From: Phytoseiulus persimilis
Lineage: Eukaryota; Arthropoda; Arachnida; Mesostigmata; Phytoseiidae
Assembly (NCBI GenBank): GCA_037576195.1
Contig: CM075101.1
Span: forward strand, 13,020,001-13,084,000
Length of the DNA stretch: 64,000 nt
Reading direction: 5' to 3'
The translations under genes and the position numbers were made by a program. This document shows positions 40,301 through 52,300 of the stretch, piece after piece. Position 1 is the first letter of the stretch, and each line of letters begins with the position of its first letter. The notes under the pieces are model-generated. The model saw only the letters and a program-made list of their open reading frames with translations, was not told the DNA's origin and searched no databases.

Positions 40301-43300
40301 GTCATAGATTCATAATCAGTACTCAGAAGCAATCACCGATCAGCGAGGATCTGCCCGGTATTTCGCGTGGTCTTTGTTCGGATGGAATGATGGCTTTATT
40401 TCGAGATGCCTACATCTCTGATATATCCTTCTCAGATGCTCGAAAATAGAGGCGCGTAGATCGAGCGCAACTTCTAGGGTTTGGCTTGGCTTCGGACTTA
40501 TGTCAGCCTCTGACTGTGTACGATTGATTTTTCAGGCAACTGCACGACAACGGCCTGCATTCGGTAGACAAGAATGCTTTCGCGGACCTCGTCTCTCTCG
40601 AAAGATTGTGAGTAATACACAAGTTCGGTGGAGATTCCGAAGGGTTGTCGGAGCTGCTGCGCTGCCGGAGTTGCCAGTCACAAAGCCGAGCAGCAGTGCG
40701 GGCAAGCACCCGGCCAGTCCCCCTCGAGGCATCACACACCATTTGAGTTAATAGCATTATTAAGGACGAGTGATTTCTCTGCAGCAGTTCAGACGTCTCT
40801 CCTCCCTGTGGTCGTCTGTTCGTCCGTCGCACATATCAATTTCTTATTAGCGCTGTATAAGCCCTTGTTCGTATCGCGTAACACGACGAGTAAACAATGG
40901 TGATTCAACAGCCGACCCCCGACAACCCCCAGGGAGGAGGGGGAGGAGCGACTGGCGCTTACTTGTTCGGAAAACTCGACCCGCAGTTGCTGCATCTTGT
41001 TTACTCAAGAATTTCCACTCGTCGAGTTAGGTCTCTATTCGCCGCTTCGAGCAGAAGGGCGAGCAGACGAGGACCAAGGAAAATCAGCGTGCCCGACGAT
41101 GTAGTTCGCAAACTGTTCCGCTTTCCCTTCAGAATTGACCAAACTAGAACAGTGTTTCTCAACTCCGGGCACGGAGAAATTATGTCGGGGCACGGAGTCC
41201 TTTGATCCGCTGATGAAGTTGTGTTCCTTATGAGTGGAGTTCGAAGCGCTTCTCATTCTTGTTCCAGATCGGCGGCACTGAGGCCGCGGTGGGGCATTGG
41301 GGGCGTCTGCTTGAAAAAGTGGGGCGTGGAAGGATTTTGCTTGAGAGAAACTGGACCAGACTATGGGTTCAAGTCTTCCGCCAATTCAGTTAAGGACCTT
41401 CAAATGGAGGTATGAAAGAAGGTGCTATTGGTGGAGTCGGGTTCCGGCTCCGAGACCCCGACCCGGCAATGATCGGTCCAGAAGCTGATTCAGGTCCTCC
41501 CCTTGCAAGTGTTGATGCGAGTCCGAGCGTGAATTGTTTTTCTTTTGAAGACGTCGTTCAACACGACGCTGAATTTCGGTGAATCTGCGATGCTCAAGAA
41601 TTCAAGCCTGCGAACTCCCTTCCTCCTGACCATTGCCACTGTTGCATGTTGGCTACGTGCCATTGGTCGGCTCTTGTTTCTCACTTATTGATTTGGAGCG
41701 AGCGCGTCTGACGAGTTAATTCGGTTCCATTAGGATTTGCTCACAGCGAGCGGCGTCCCCGAAACAGCAGTCACTGTGTTGATATTATTATTATTATTAT
41801 TACTATTGCTGTTGCCGCTGTTCGTATTGTTGATGTTATTATTGCTGACGATGATATATTGTCGGGTGGGATGATGAGTCCATTCAAGGCTCTTATTAGC
41901 CGTGCGTTAGCATACTGACAATTGGAAGCGATCAGTTATAATTCATCGGCGACTGCCGCTACACATGCTGCTCGCTTGTTCATTTTCTCTTTGGTTTTTT
42001 TGTGTGTTCGTTCATTCGTGCGTCCATCCGACCGTCCGTTGGTCTATTCTCTCTTTCCGCGTCGATGTGGAGAGCACTCATTGAAATTAATGGTCGTCGC
42101 CGTAGCTGTCTCTCGGATCCTCTTCTATCTTCCTCTATCCCGCCATGTATCTCGTTCCCACTCGATGGAGCACCGCTTGGTGTCCGTAGCTCTGTTCCTT
42201 GTTTCTGTCTCGTGGGTAGTTTTGGTTAGTCGCGTTCGTCGGTGCCAGTGTATCGGGCTCTCGTTCTCTCTCTCTCTCGATAGGCATGATACCACACGCT
42301 GGGTTGAGAATTGCTTCTCAAAGACTGTGGCCCCTAGCGCCCGCCAATGTGCCAAACGGAGAACCTGCTGCGCGTCAGATTCACTTTGAGCGGAGTTTTA
42401 TATTCTTTACACGTTTTTGAGCTGCATGAGTTTGCCACTCAGCAATCCTTGCGTTTGTCCGCTTGCTCCGCTCTATCCATGCCGATGGTATTGTACGACG
42501 TCACTGGATTCTGCTCGTTAGCTGTTGCTTCGCAGACAACGCTTCGTTCCTGTCGGCGCCGCACCGGCTATTGCCAAATCGACCGCGTTCTCGCTGATGA
42601 CGCACGGCTCGGCACCTGATTTTTTTTCGTCAAATCCATCTGCGGCCTCATTTTCCCGCTACACGAATCCAACTCCGCTTATACCTGTCCCCGCGGCGTT
42701 CGCTGGAAACCGAGGGACATGGGTGGGACTCAACGACGGAACCCGTGGTTCTGGGTTCCATCTGTAATAGAAAATGTCTCTGCAAATCCACACTCCTCAT
42801 GAGTTCCGAGTGACATTTCGGCCCGGTTCCCCGATAGGTTCATTCAAACTCGTATGTCCCGGCCTTCGACGGCAGCTTACCCTTCCTGACAGGCCCAGGG
42901 CCGCTTCGAGAATCGAGTGCAAGACCGCTGAGCGCCATTAATGAAGCGTCATGAAGGCCATTTAGTTGTCTGCTAGATCCTTCCGTCACATCTTCAACAG
43001 GCGCTTTTCAGTCATTGGCTAAACGAGCAACGACCATGAATCATCCGTGACGGAAATTTTGATTATGATGAAAAATGCACGTCAGCGCTGGTGTAGCGTC
43101 CTTGAAAAACCTCTCTGGGAGTCACACATCTTGTTGAGCTCGGGATGAATATTGAAACTCGAAGCGGTGCGTACAAACATCTCAGCTCATCGAGAAGAAC
43201 CGCATCCCCCGGGAGTGTCTCGGAACGATCATTGGGGTAACGCGTGTGCAGAAGGTCTCCGTTCGGTGCATTGCAACGATGCTGTTAGGAAGGGCTGACT

Positions 43301-46300
43301 CCGTTTTCGCTCTGTCGTTCACAACCATGACTTTTGGACACGGACCCCAAATAGCCAGAGTAGTCCCGATCCTGACGATGCTCCGTTCGAGCAGCTACGT
43401 TCGTGATGGAATCTCTGAACTGCTTCAGACTCGACTCCGGGGAACGGGGAGGACGACGATGAGATTCTCGAGAACTCCCTCAATTTTTTGGATGTCGCGC
43501 CCGCGGCCGTACCAACGGCTGAGGGTTAGTGGGTGCTAAATCAACTGAGGAGGATTCTGCTCATTCGAGTGATTCTCAGTCCATCACTTTATTTTGCTCG
43601 CAAGTGCTTGCTCGGCAACTTTCTAATAAGGTTGTTTCAACAAAATGTCTCCTCGTATCTTGTTAGACGGGCAGGAGCGGCCGAGCTCCCTTTCGGCCAA
43701 GCTCGGCCGCCGGCTTGATTAGTCGAAGCAAAAGGGATTGCGATGGCATCGACTCCCGAACGAGGGACAAACTAGGATGATAGCAGCTTCTCCTTTCTCA
43801 AGCAAACATTCTCCTCATCTTCGAGCGAGCGAACAGCAGGGTGCCGAGGCTCGAGCGTTAAGAGAACATCGGATAGTTCAGCTTTTAGTGGCACCTGCCG
43901 CTACCCCTTCGCCTCGTCGCGAAGGACGTCGACACACGAAGCATACCGAGTACAAGAATCGCCAGCCCAAACGTTGGCACTCGAGGTCCGTCCGGTCACT
44001 CATACCAGTTCAGCAGAGCCGCAGTCTGAGGATCCAGAAGTTCTTCACGGATCGGTCGAGGGAGCTCATATCAGTCATGCAGGAGGCATCGAGATAACAG
44101 CCTTCAGGCAGCCATGTGTTCGTTGCGGAATCGTATACATGTACTCGCCAAGGAGTCCGTTCTCCGACCGCATCAACGCAATGATCGATGACAAAACGCT
44201 AATCTCCTGAGTAGTTCGTGGTGACATGCTGAGAGTGACCCGATCATGCGAGCACGGACACGACACGGATTACAAACAGTCGCTGCATAGCGGCTCACAA
44301 CAGAACAAGAATCGACCCGCCAGCGCGACCGTCACGAGTGGAACGCACAATTCTTCTCCGAGTCGAGTTGGCGTCGTGCGATTCAGTTGCTCCCTCGCTA
44401 GGAACTCCTCAGATGAAGGAATCAACCGGAGTTATACTACCGAGGATAATTCCCGACCTCATCAATTGGAAGAATCTCTGTTCCAAATAATGAGGGATCT
44501 TCGACAAACAGGAGTCTCTGTTCATCTCGGATTCCGGCGTGCCTGCGCATTCGATGCGAGGCTTTCCAGTCGAACATACGTTCGCAGAGTTCTGCGAGAA
44601 TCAAAGGAAGATCGTGATATCCCTATTTCTGAGTCTTGCATCCATTTAGGGAGAACGCTACTTTATAAGCATCTCAGAGGCTCGCTTGCTTTTCGGATGG
44701 CCGAGACTCGTGGCGCTGTTTCGAGAGTTTCTTCAGCTCAGCGTCTCTCGCCCTGGGACGACGTCGCTTCGATGATGATTAATGACGTTACTTATCTAAC
44801 GGATCACTTGTTTTCAGGCGTATCAACAACAACAAGCTGAAAGTGGTATCAGACGAGCTTTTCGCTAAGCTCTCGCATCTGCATCGACTGTGAGTTCCGA
44901 AAACTACAACTCTGTTCGCTCTTTAGTGTAGTACAGCACAACGTCTCTGGCTCGTCCGGGCCAATGCGACCAGTTCTCTCCCCACGGGGGAGGGGGGGGG
45001 GGGGTCGAGATTCATGATGGTTTGCCCGGAGTCTGGTTCCATGCGAGTGCTCGTAGTCAACCTCGAAGAGAGATAATCCCCGTGCACTCTGAACTCCGAA
45101 GAGATTTATGAGCTCATTGAGAACCCATCTCGAGTGTAACAACTTCCGTCTGCTCTCTTTGATTCCATGATAAGAGGAGGGCAAGCTAGAATCTTCGCCT
45201 GTATTTTACGATCAAAGCCGACGGGGATAGATACTCTCCCTGAGTTTTTCCCCAATTAGAACACTGTTTGTCTTCGCACGAATCCAACTCTTCGTTGAGC
45301 ATAGTTTCTAGCTCCCAGAACTCTGTGAATTTTCCGATGTTTCCTCACTGGATTCCGTTACCGGGTTGCGTACTCTGAATGAGGCGAGACCGACACACCC
45401 AGTGCTTACCCCATCTAATCGCTCGCACCATGCGGCTGCATCTTAGGAAATAGCAAAAAGGAGGCGCTCGTTCCTCCTTTCGCAGCCAAGAGTGCACCAA
45501 GAATCGTCAGATCCAGACGGTTTGTCTGATTGCGACTCACGAGCATCGTACGATGCGCACCGCCTCGGAAGCCCGTACAGCAACCTATCAACCTGACCTC
45601 TGACAGATAAGAACCGTGTCAGTGAAGGATCGCTGGCATAAGTTGTCTCTATAGCGTTGTAATGAATTGGGGGCTTGTGTTGCCAAAACATCGTGCCTGT
45701 ACGTGCGCGAGTCAGCCAGGCGGTCGAGATTCCAGGCAGTTGCCCGACTCGACACATACAGCTCACAGATAACAAGATCGTGTAACACGATAAGTAGAGC
45801 AAGACTTTTCAAGAACGATGGTGTTGCCCTTTAGCGCCGAGTACAGCTCATGAATAATTTTGCCTCTGATCGATGCGGCTGAGAGAGGAGCGCCGATAAT
45901 CACGTCAAGTTCAGCTCACTGACCGCGGTACCCCCCCCCCCCCCCCCGCCCATTTTGGGCCCGGAATCCCCCCTCCACATCTCATCCTGGATTCCCTACG
46001 GGCGGGATTCCCTAAACCCTGGGCTGGATTTCGAGATCGCATCATCGCAAACTAAGCCGAAACGCTTGCCTTCCAGGGATCTGTCGTCGAATCAGCTCTC
46101 GTTAATTTCCCGTAAGACATTCTCGGGATGCCCGTCTCTACGCAATTTGCAGCTGGAATCGAATCACATCGCTTGCGTCGACGAGGCTGCTCTCCGCCAG
46201 CTGAAGAATCTCGAGGTGATCACGTTGAGCAGGAACAATCTCACCAGGATATCGAGGTAGGGACCTTCGAACGAGATTCTGACTTGCAAGCGAGCCGAAA

Positions 46301-49300
46301 GACACCGAGTGAACCCCAGTCTCCCGATAGTCGAGAATCTCCGCGATACGCCTGTGTCGCAACTGTCGAGCCCCGCTTCCGTGTTTTGGTTTTCCTCCAC
46401 GTCAAGTTTGATCGCTCCTTCTCGCATGCCCGCCCCAACTGCTTTGCGCCATTGACTCGTGCGGGGATAACTTCAAAGCAGGGCTTCATCAGCAGGGGTG
46501 GTATTAAGCAGGGCCGGCTGATATGCATACCATGCCTGCTTGCCTCACTGACTCGGTGTATGAGGAGGGATGGAAGAAGCCTGTGAGGAATATCCGGGTG
46601 GTGGCGACGGTGGTTGCGGCTGGCCGGCCGGCCGGCTCGTGGTGGTAGTGACTCCATGTGGTCGACCGGGTGGTCGACCGGTGAGGGTTCATGAGTTTCA
46701 GAGGCATCATGGTTCACTTATGCAGATGCGTGACAAATTAGCCCCTTTGCTCTAGTGAGCCAGCTCCTTCGTGGGCGCGGAGCCGCAACTACCGTCGAAC
46801 CAACCGAGGGTCGGTCGGTCCAAGAGTTCGCAGGTACCGACCGACCGAACGAACAACCAACCGCTACGGCCTCTCTCCCCAACATTCTATGGCCTCGCAG
46901 TTTGTATCGTTAATACGAGCGGTCTGTCTCTCGATCCTGCCGTGAGCGGCATAAAACAACTTCCTGCGCAATCCGTTCCGGCTTAAATCAGACCAGGAAG
47001 AAGTCGCGGCCGGCCCAGCGAGATCGATGATTTGCAGTTGAGGAGCACGGCCTCCCGATCTACATAAATATCGGTCTCTCCCCGCGATTTAATTATCCTC
47101 GCCTTGGAAACTTGCAGATATCTTTTCGATGGACTCAAGAAACTCCGTGTGCTGCGACTCTCCGAGAACCCGCTGTCGTGCGATTGCCACCTATCCTGGT
47201 TGTCCGGGTGGCTCCGATCCAACCCGAGACTCGGACTCTACACGACGTGTCACTCTCCATTCTACTTGAAAGGCAAGCCCGTGGCCGAACTCCGCGAGGA
47301 CGACTTCAAGTGCAATGGTAAGCGCCGGTTTCTTGTTTCTCGGGTTTTCTTCCTGTCGTCAGCGATGAATGCGGTTAGAGTTCCAGAGACGATCGGATGA
47401 TGTTTTCCTGCGATGCGTGGTTTCGCGCGTCTATATATAAAGTCTCTGAGTGAGTGAGCGGGTGTCAACCCGCTGTGGAAACCGAAAACACTCTCATCAA
47501 ACATGCTGGAGGCCCGTTCCGCATATTTCACAAAGTGTAACATGTAGTTGACATGAAGCGAACTGACAACACCGCCACCGCAGCGGCACCGGCTGCTAAG
47601 TAGACTGCGCGTGAGGATGAGATGCTCCTTCCGCTGGAGATCGCGCCCACATCCCGAAGCCAGTTCCAATCGGTGCTGGGAAATGCAAACAAAAAAGTGC
47701 TTAATCATCATCGTTCTGTCAGGTCTCGACTTGATGTTGGCGGATGAGGCTCCCGTCTGCAACCCAGAGGCTACTTGCCCTACACCGTGCACTTGTAAGG
47801 GGAACGTCGTCGACTGTCGAGATAAAGGGCTCACCGAGCTGCCGCACTTTTTCCCCGACGATACGACTGAAATGTGAGTTTGAGTTCGGATCTACTTCAT
47901 GGGAAAAGGCGTAGCGCATGCCTCGCGGAAGTGTAGAGGAGGAGACCATTCTCTCCGAGAACGAAAATTGATCTCTGTGTTCTCGTGTTGCAGCAACCTG
48001 CAGAACAACAGGATCACCGAGCTCCCCGCCCGACGATTCTCAGGGCTGCGAGTTTTGCGGAAAATGTGAGTCCCGGCCGAGGAAACTTTTCAGGCGCTGC
48101 TGGCGTGGCCAGTGAATTGTTCCGTTCTTGACTGAGATCTCGGAAATTTCTCTTGCAGTGATCTCACGGGGAATCAGATAAATAAGATCGACCCAGACGC
48201 ATTTGAGGGACTCAGGACACTCACTATTCTGTAGGTTGAATCTCCGAGTCACTCGAAAACTCTCCCGTGTTATGCAGCGTCGTGTTGTGTGTGAGCAGCG
48301 AACGAATAGAATCCGAGGGATTTGATTGCCTCACTGGGAGCATACTCGCTGCGGAGCGACACTCATGCGGAAATTTCCCCTTTCCAGGGCTCTTTATCGG
48401 AACAATCTAACCGATTTGCCGTCCGGTGTGTTTGAAGGGCTCACATCTCTTCAAATGCTGTACGTATCTGGCTCTGAATGCGGCGGTTGCGCAGCGCAAC
48501 AACTTCGGCCTTTTTTCTGAGTTCCCTTTCGTTCATATCTGCAGGCTTCTGAATCGCAATCAACTCGAATGTATTCGCAAGGACGCATTCCGGGATCTTC
48601 AAAACCTCAACGTGCTGTGAGTGCACTTTCCTTCGCGAAGCTCCACTTGAAAAGGAAAACTCTCGTTGCTCGCCACGCCGTCGAACGCCTCTGGTTCTCT
48701 TCTTTGCAGCTCTTTGTACGACAACCAAATCCAGTCTTTAGCGGATTCCACGTTCGCGCCTCTGACCAACATACAAACGGTACATTTGGGAAAAAATCCG
48801 CTCATCTGCGACTGCAACCTTCGCTGGATGGCTCGCTGGATCGCCTCCTTCCAAGCCGATGAAGGTGACCAGAACGGAGTTGAACGGAGCGACGCTCGTT
48901 GCGATTCTCCCAAAAGAGTTGCCGGCAAGAGGTTGGCTCAACTAACAGAGAGTAAATTCAAATGTAGGGGAGCTGAGGAATACCGGACCAAGTGAGTTTG
49001 GCTCTACCGCACCTATTAGTCCGTTGCCCCCCGTCTGACCGAGCAGAGCGACGTTTACAAGATGAACCGGGGCGAAAACCCACTTGTCCAGGGGTCGATT
49101 CGCTCCCGGGAAAGCCTCGAGTGTTTCAGTTCCTTTCATTCGATCCAAAGCACACCACAACAATATAGTCGAGAGTCACGCTTCATTTCGAGTGTTGTAA
49201 GCGTCGCTCGGGCACTCTCAGATCCCTCCAAGGCGTTAACATGTCTGTCTAACCGGAGGAGTTCCTCGAGTGTTCTCGAGCTCGGAGCGCTGTTTAGAAC

Positions 49301-52300
49301 TCACTTGTCTCCGAACAAATTACTTACTCTCGAAATCGATTTCCTCCCACTTTGGAGGCGCTCGCCGACTCCCGTTCGGAGCTAACCGGAAGGATCAGGT
49401 TCTTGGAAGTTTTCTGACAGGATTTTTCCTCCCCGCTCCTCACTCAAGGTACGCAGGTGAATGCCGAGTCGACAGCGGTTGCCCGTCGGGATGTGTTTGC
49501 GAAGGTACCATCGTGGACTGCTCCAGGAAGGGACTTCGAACTATTCCCGGCGATCTCCCCATGTACACCTCCGAGTTGAGACTGACCGCCAACGCCATAG
49601 AGAACGTCCATACTGAAGCTTTCAAGAATCTTCCGAATCTCTTGAAGATCGATCTCCGCGACAATCAGATCAAAAACATCGAGGATAATGCATTCTACGG
49701 AGCCGTGCACGTCACCGATTTGTGAGTAAAACCACCAGTTTCATCGCATGCTGGTCCCCGCGAAGTCGGGCTGTGAGCGATTGTGACGGAGGAAGCCTCC
49801 GCTGACTTCGGACCTCCTTCCAGGCTTCTCTCAGACAACGATTTGAAGCACATACGGCCGAAGATGCTCGCAGGTCTCTCCTCGATAAAGAATCTGCTCC
49901 TGAGTTCGAATCAACTCAATTACATTGCGAACGATACGTTTTCCGAGCTGCCGACCCTGCAACTCCTGTGAGTATCCAAGGAGAACAAATTCTCCGAACG
50001 GAACGCGGATCATAAAATCTCGAAGCAGTCTGACAAATGAACATCCTTGCAGCTCATTGAACGACAACAAGATCCGCTGCATCGCACCTGGAAGCTTCCT
50101 GAGACTTCGGAACCTTCAAACTTTGTGAGTTTCTGGTGATTTAGTTAGAGGCATCCCTCGTGATTCCCTTCTAGCCTGCCTAGCCGGAGGGCATTCCCAG
50201 CTGAGCGGCAAACCGAAAAAGATCCATCGCGTTGGTGAGTCTGTCTTTCCTCTCTCGTGGCAAACAACGCGGAAACGAGGGAAAAGGGTCAGACTGCCGA
50301 GTAAATACCAACAACAACGTTGCCGACACGGATTGAAGCTGGATCAGTTGAATAAGCCTTGGAACAAGCCAAGAATAATACCACTGGAGGTTGTTGTGGT
50401 TGTGAAGGGTTATCCACTGGCAGCAACCTGCCGCAGACCTCCCGGGAGAGAATAGGACAACAGGGAAAACATTCCGACTCTATCTCTCCCCGCAAACACT
50501 CCCGCTGAGGACCGTACGAAAATTTTATCCGGCACCTGACGCGAGTTCTTATCAGATTCAACGCTAAACTTCGAGCAGAGCTCAGAAGGTGAAAGGAGGG
50601 GGTCCATGCGGAACTCCTTCCGCGCACTTGGTACTGTCGCGGGAGGACGCTGGGAGCTTCGACGGGAGGATCGAACCGCCGATGGACATCGTGAAGCATC
50701 TGAGATGAGAGTGGCGACTCGTTCCTCAGTCTCTCGTTTTGTTCGCAGGAACCTCATGGTGAACCCTCTCGTTTGCAACTGCCATCTCCGCTGGCTCGGT
50801 CACTGGCTTCGTGATACGCAAGTCACTGTAGACGGCCCTACATGCGGATGGCCCGACGAATTGAAAGATTCACCTGTGCAGGATGTATTGGCTGGCGATT
50901 TTGTCTGCGTCGACGCTGAAGAAGACGAATGTAGCACGGATGGAATGTGTCCTCGTGGCTGCTCGTGTTCGGGAAGCTTGGTGCGCTGTTCTCGGCAAAA
51001 GCTCGCCAAAATTCCGCGCAGGGTGGATTCCTTCACAACCGAGCTGTATCTTGATTTCAACAACATCGACACGATCGCTCCTGAGCTGAACGACATTCAC
51101 AGCCTCACCAAACTGTGAGTATTTCCGGTGTGTTCATGACACATGATATTATCTCGAGTTGATTGAGGACCGAGCTTTCCAGTCAGAGGTTCAGGAAAGT
51201 AGCCTCCCAGAGCTGTGTTTCCATATGTCGTGGCGAGAAAACAAGGGTTGACGCCGCAACAATACAGAAACCTGAACCTTTTCTCTTCTTTTTCCCATGC
51301 AGCGATCTGAGCAACAACAAGATCACGATTATCCCCAACAACGCCTTCTCGAACCTAACGAAACTCAGCGCTCTGTAAGTAGCCGAGAAGGAGACGAGTC
51401 GTTCGTTCGTTCCTTTCTTCTTCCCTTACTTTCCGACCGTTCCCCAACAGCGAAAGCAATTGCCGGTGTCTGTGGCTGGCAGACAAACCGAGCCAGCGAA
51501 CAGGCAAACTACCGACCCGGCCACCGATCGGCCAGTCAACCAAAGAGTAGATTTCCGACTTTGGAGTAGACTCCAATAAACACCGACGACCATTCATTTG
51601 TGCCGCTTCTGTCAGCAACACTCGACGGAGCGGTCCGGCTAAAGCGTGCGATCGCAAGAAAGGAGGAGAAATAAATAAAGGGAATACGACGGGGAACGAA
51701 TCAGCCCAGCGGTCCGCTGCTCGCCGGTCGGTGGGAGGCGAACGCTTTCCCTTCGCCTCGAAGTCGCCTGAGCATCGAGGGTCGACGGGAGCTTGGGGAA
51801 GTCTCATCAGTTGTGCTCCCTGTAGACGTTTCCTCCTGTCCTATGGCTATTTCTGGGCGGGAATTTGTGATTTCCGTTGAGCTGTTTGAACATCGCGCTC
51901 TCCTTCCCGAGTTTCGGCGTCGTCAGCAAAGCATTTCGAGAAGCTGCAGATGCACTCGCTGACGGATGCCGAACAGCAGTCACATCCAATGATTCCGAGA
52001 GTCTATCCGATGTCGACTCGACTCGGCCTGGAAGTTAGCGCCGGGATAGAAGTCGATGTCCGGATCGTGAGAGGGGCTGCACGCGTGAGGTCTGACGTGG
52101 GGCTCCGACGTTTCCTGTTCTCCAGCCGGTTCTCCTCGAATAAGCGCTTTGCCATGAAGGGTCGACTAGACGGCTGCATGGCCGTCTGTCCTCAACCGAG
52201 CAAATTGCTTTACCGTTCTCTTTTTTCCCGGTGATCTTCACGCGCTCCAGGATCCTGACCAACAACCGGCTCCAGTGCATTCAAGAGGAAAGCTTCAAAG

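Larger units (their letters stand above)
33150..40535 (+). other. slit intron 2 (7.4 kb)
   Basis: Phase-2 intron. It contains long C runs at 33771-33786, 35501-35514 and 39986-39997. No gene was recognised on either strand. ORFs up to 214 codons (39297-39941) lack family features or supporting splice signals. Confidence 0.85.
40608..44817 (+). other. slit intron 3 (4.2 kb)
   Basis: Phase-2 intron containing a hAT-like miniature element candidate (41151-41353) and a TTA microsatellite (41783). No gene recognised. A 204-codon ORF at 44226-44840 runs into exon 4 in a different frame from slit and shows no family feature. Confidence 0.85.
44890..46076 (+). other. slit intron 4 (1.2 kb)
   Basis: Phase-2 intron with a G13 run at 44992-45004 and a C17 run at 45931-45947, the latter about 130 bases before the exon 5 acceptor. 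Nothing else recognised. Confidence 0.88.

Noticed and set aside
4374-47117. Intronic miR-218, as in vertebrate SLIT2 and SLIT3
   Set aside because: I looked for its seed-containing sequence in the slit introns and did not see it; the association is known from vertebrates.
47262-47834. 190-codon antisense ORF
   Set aside because: It overlaps slit exons 6 and 7 on the other strand and is a shadow of the coding sequence and the intron between.
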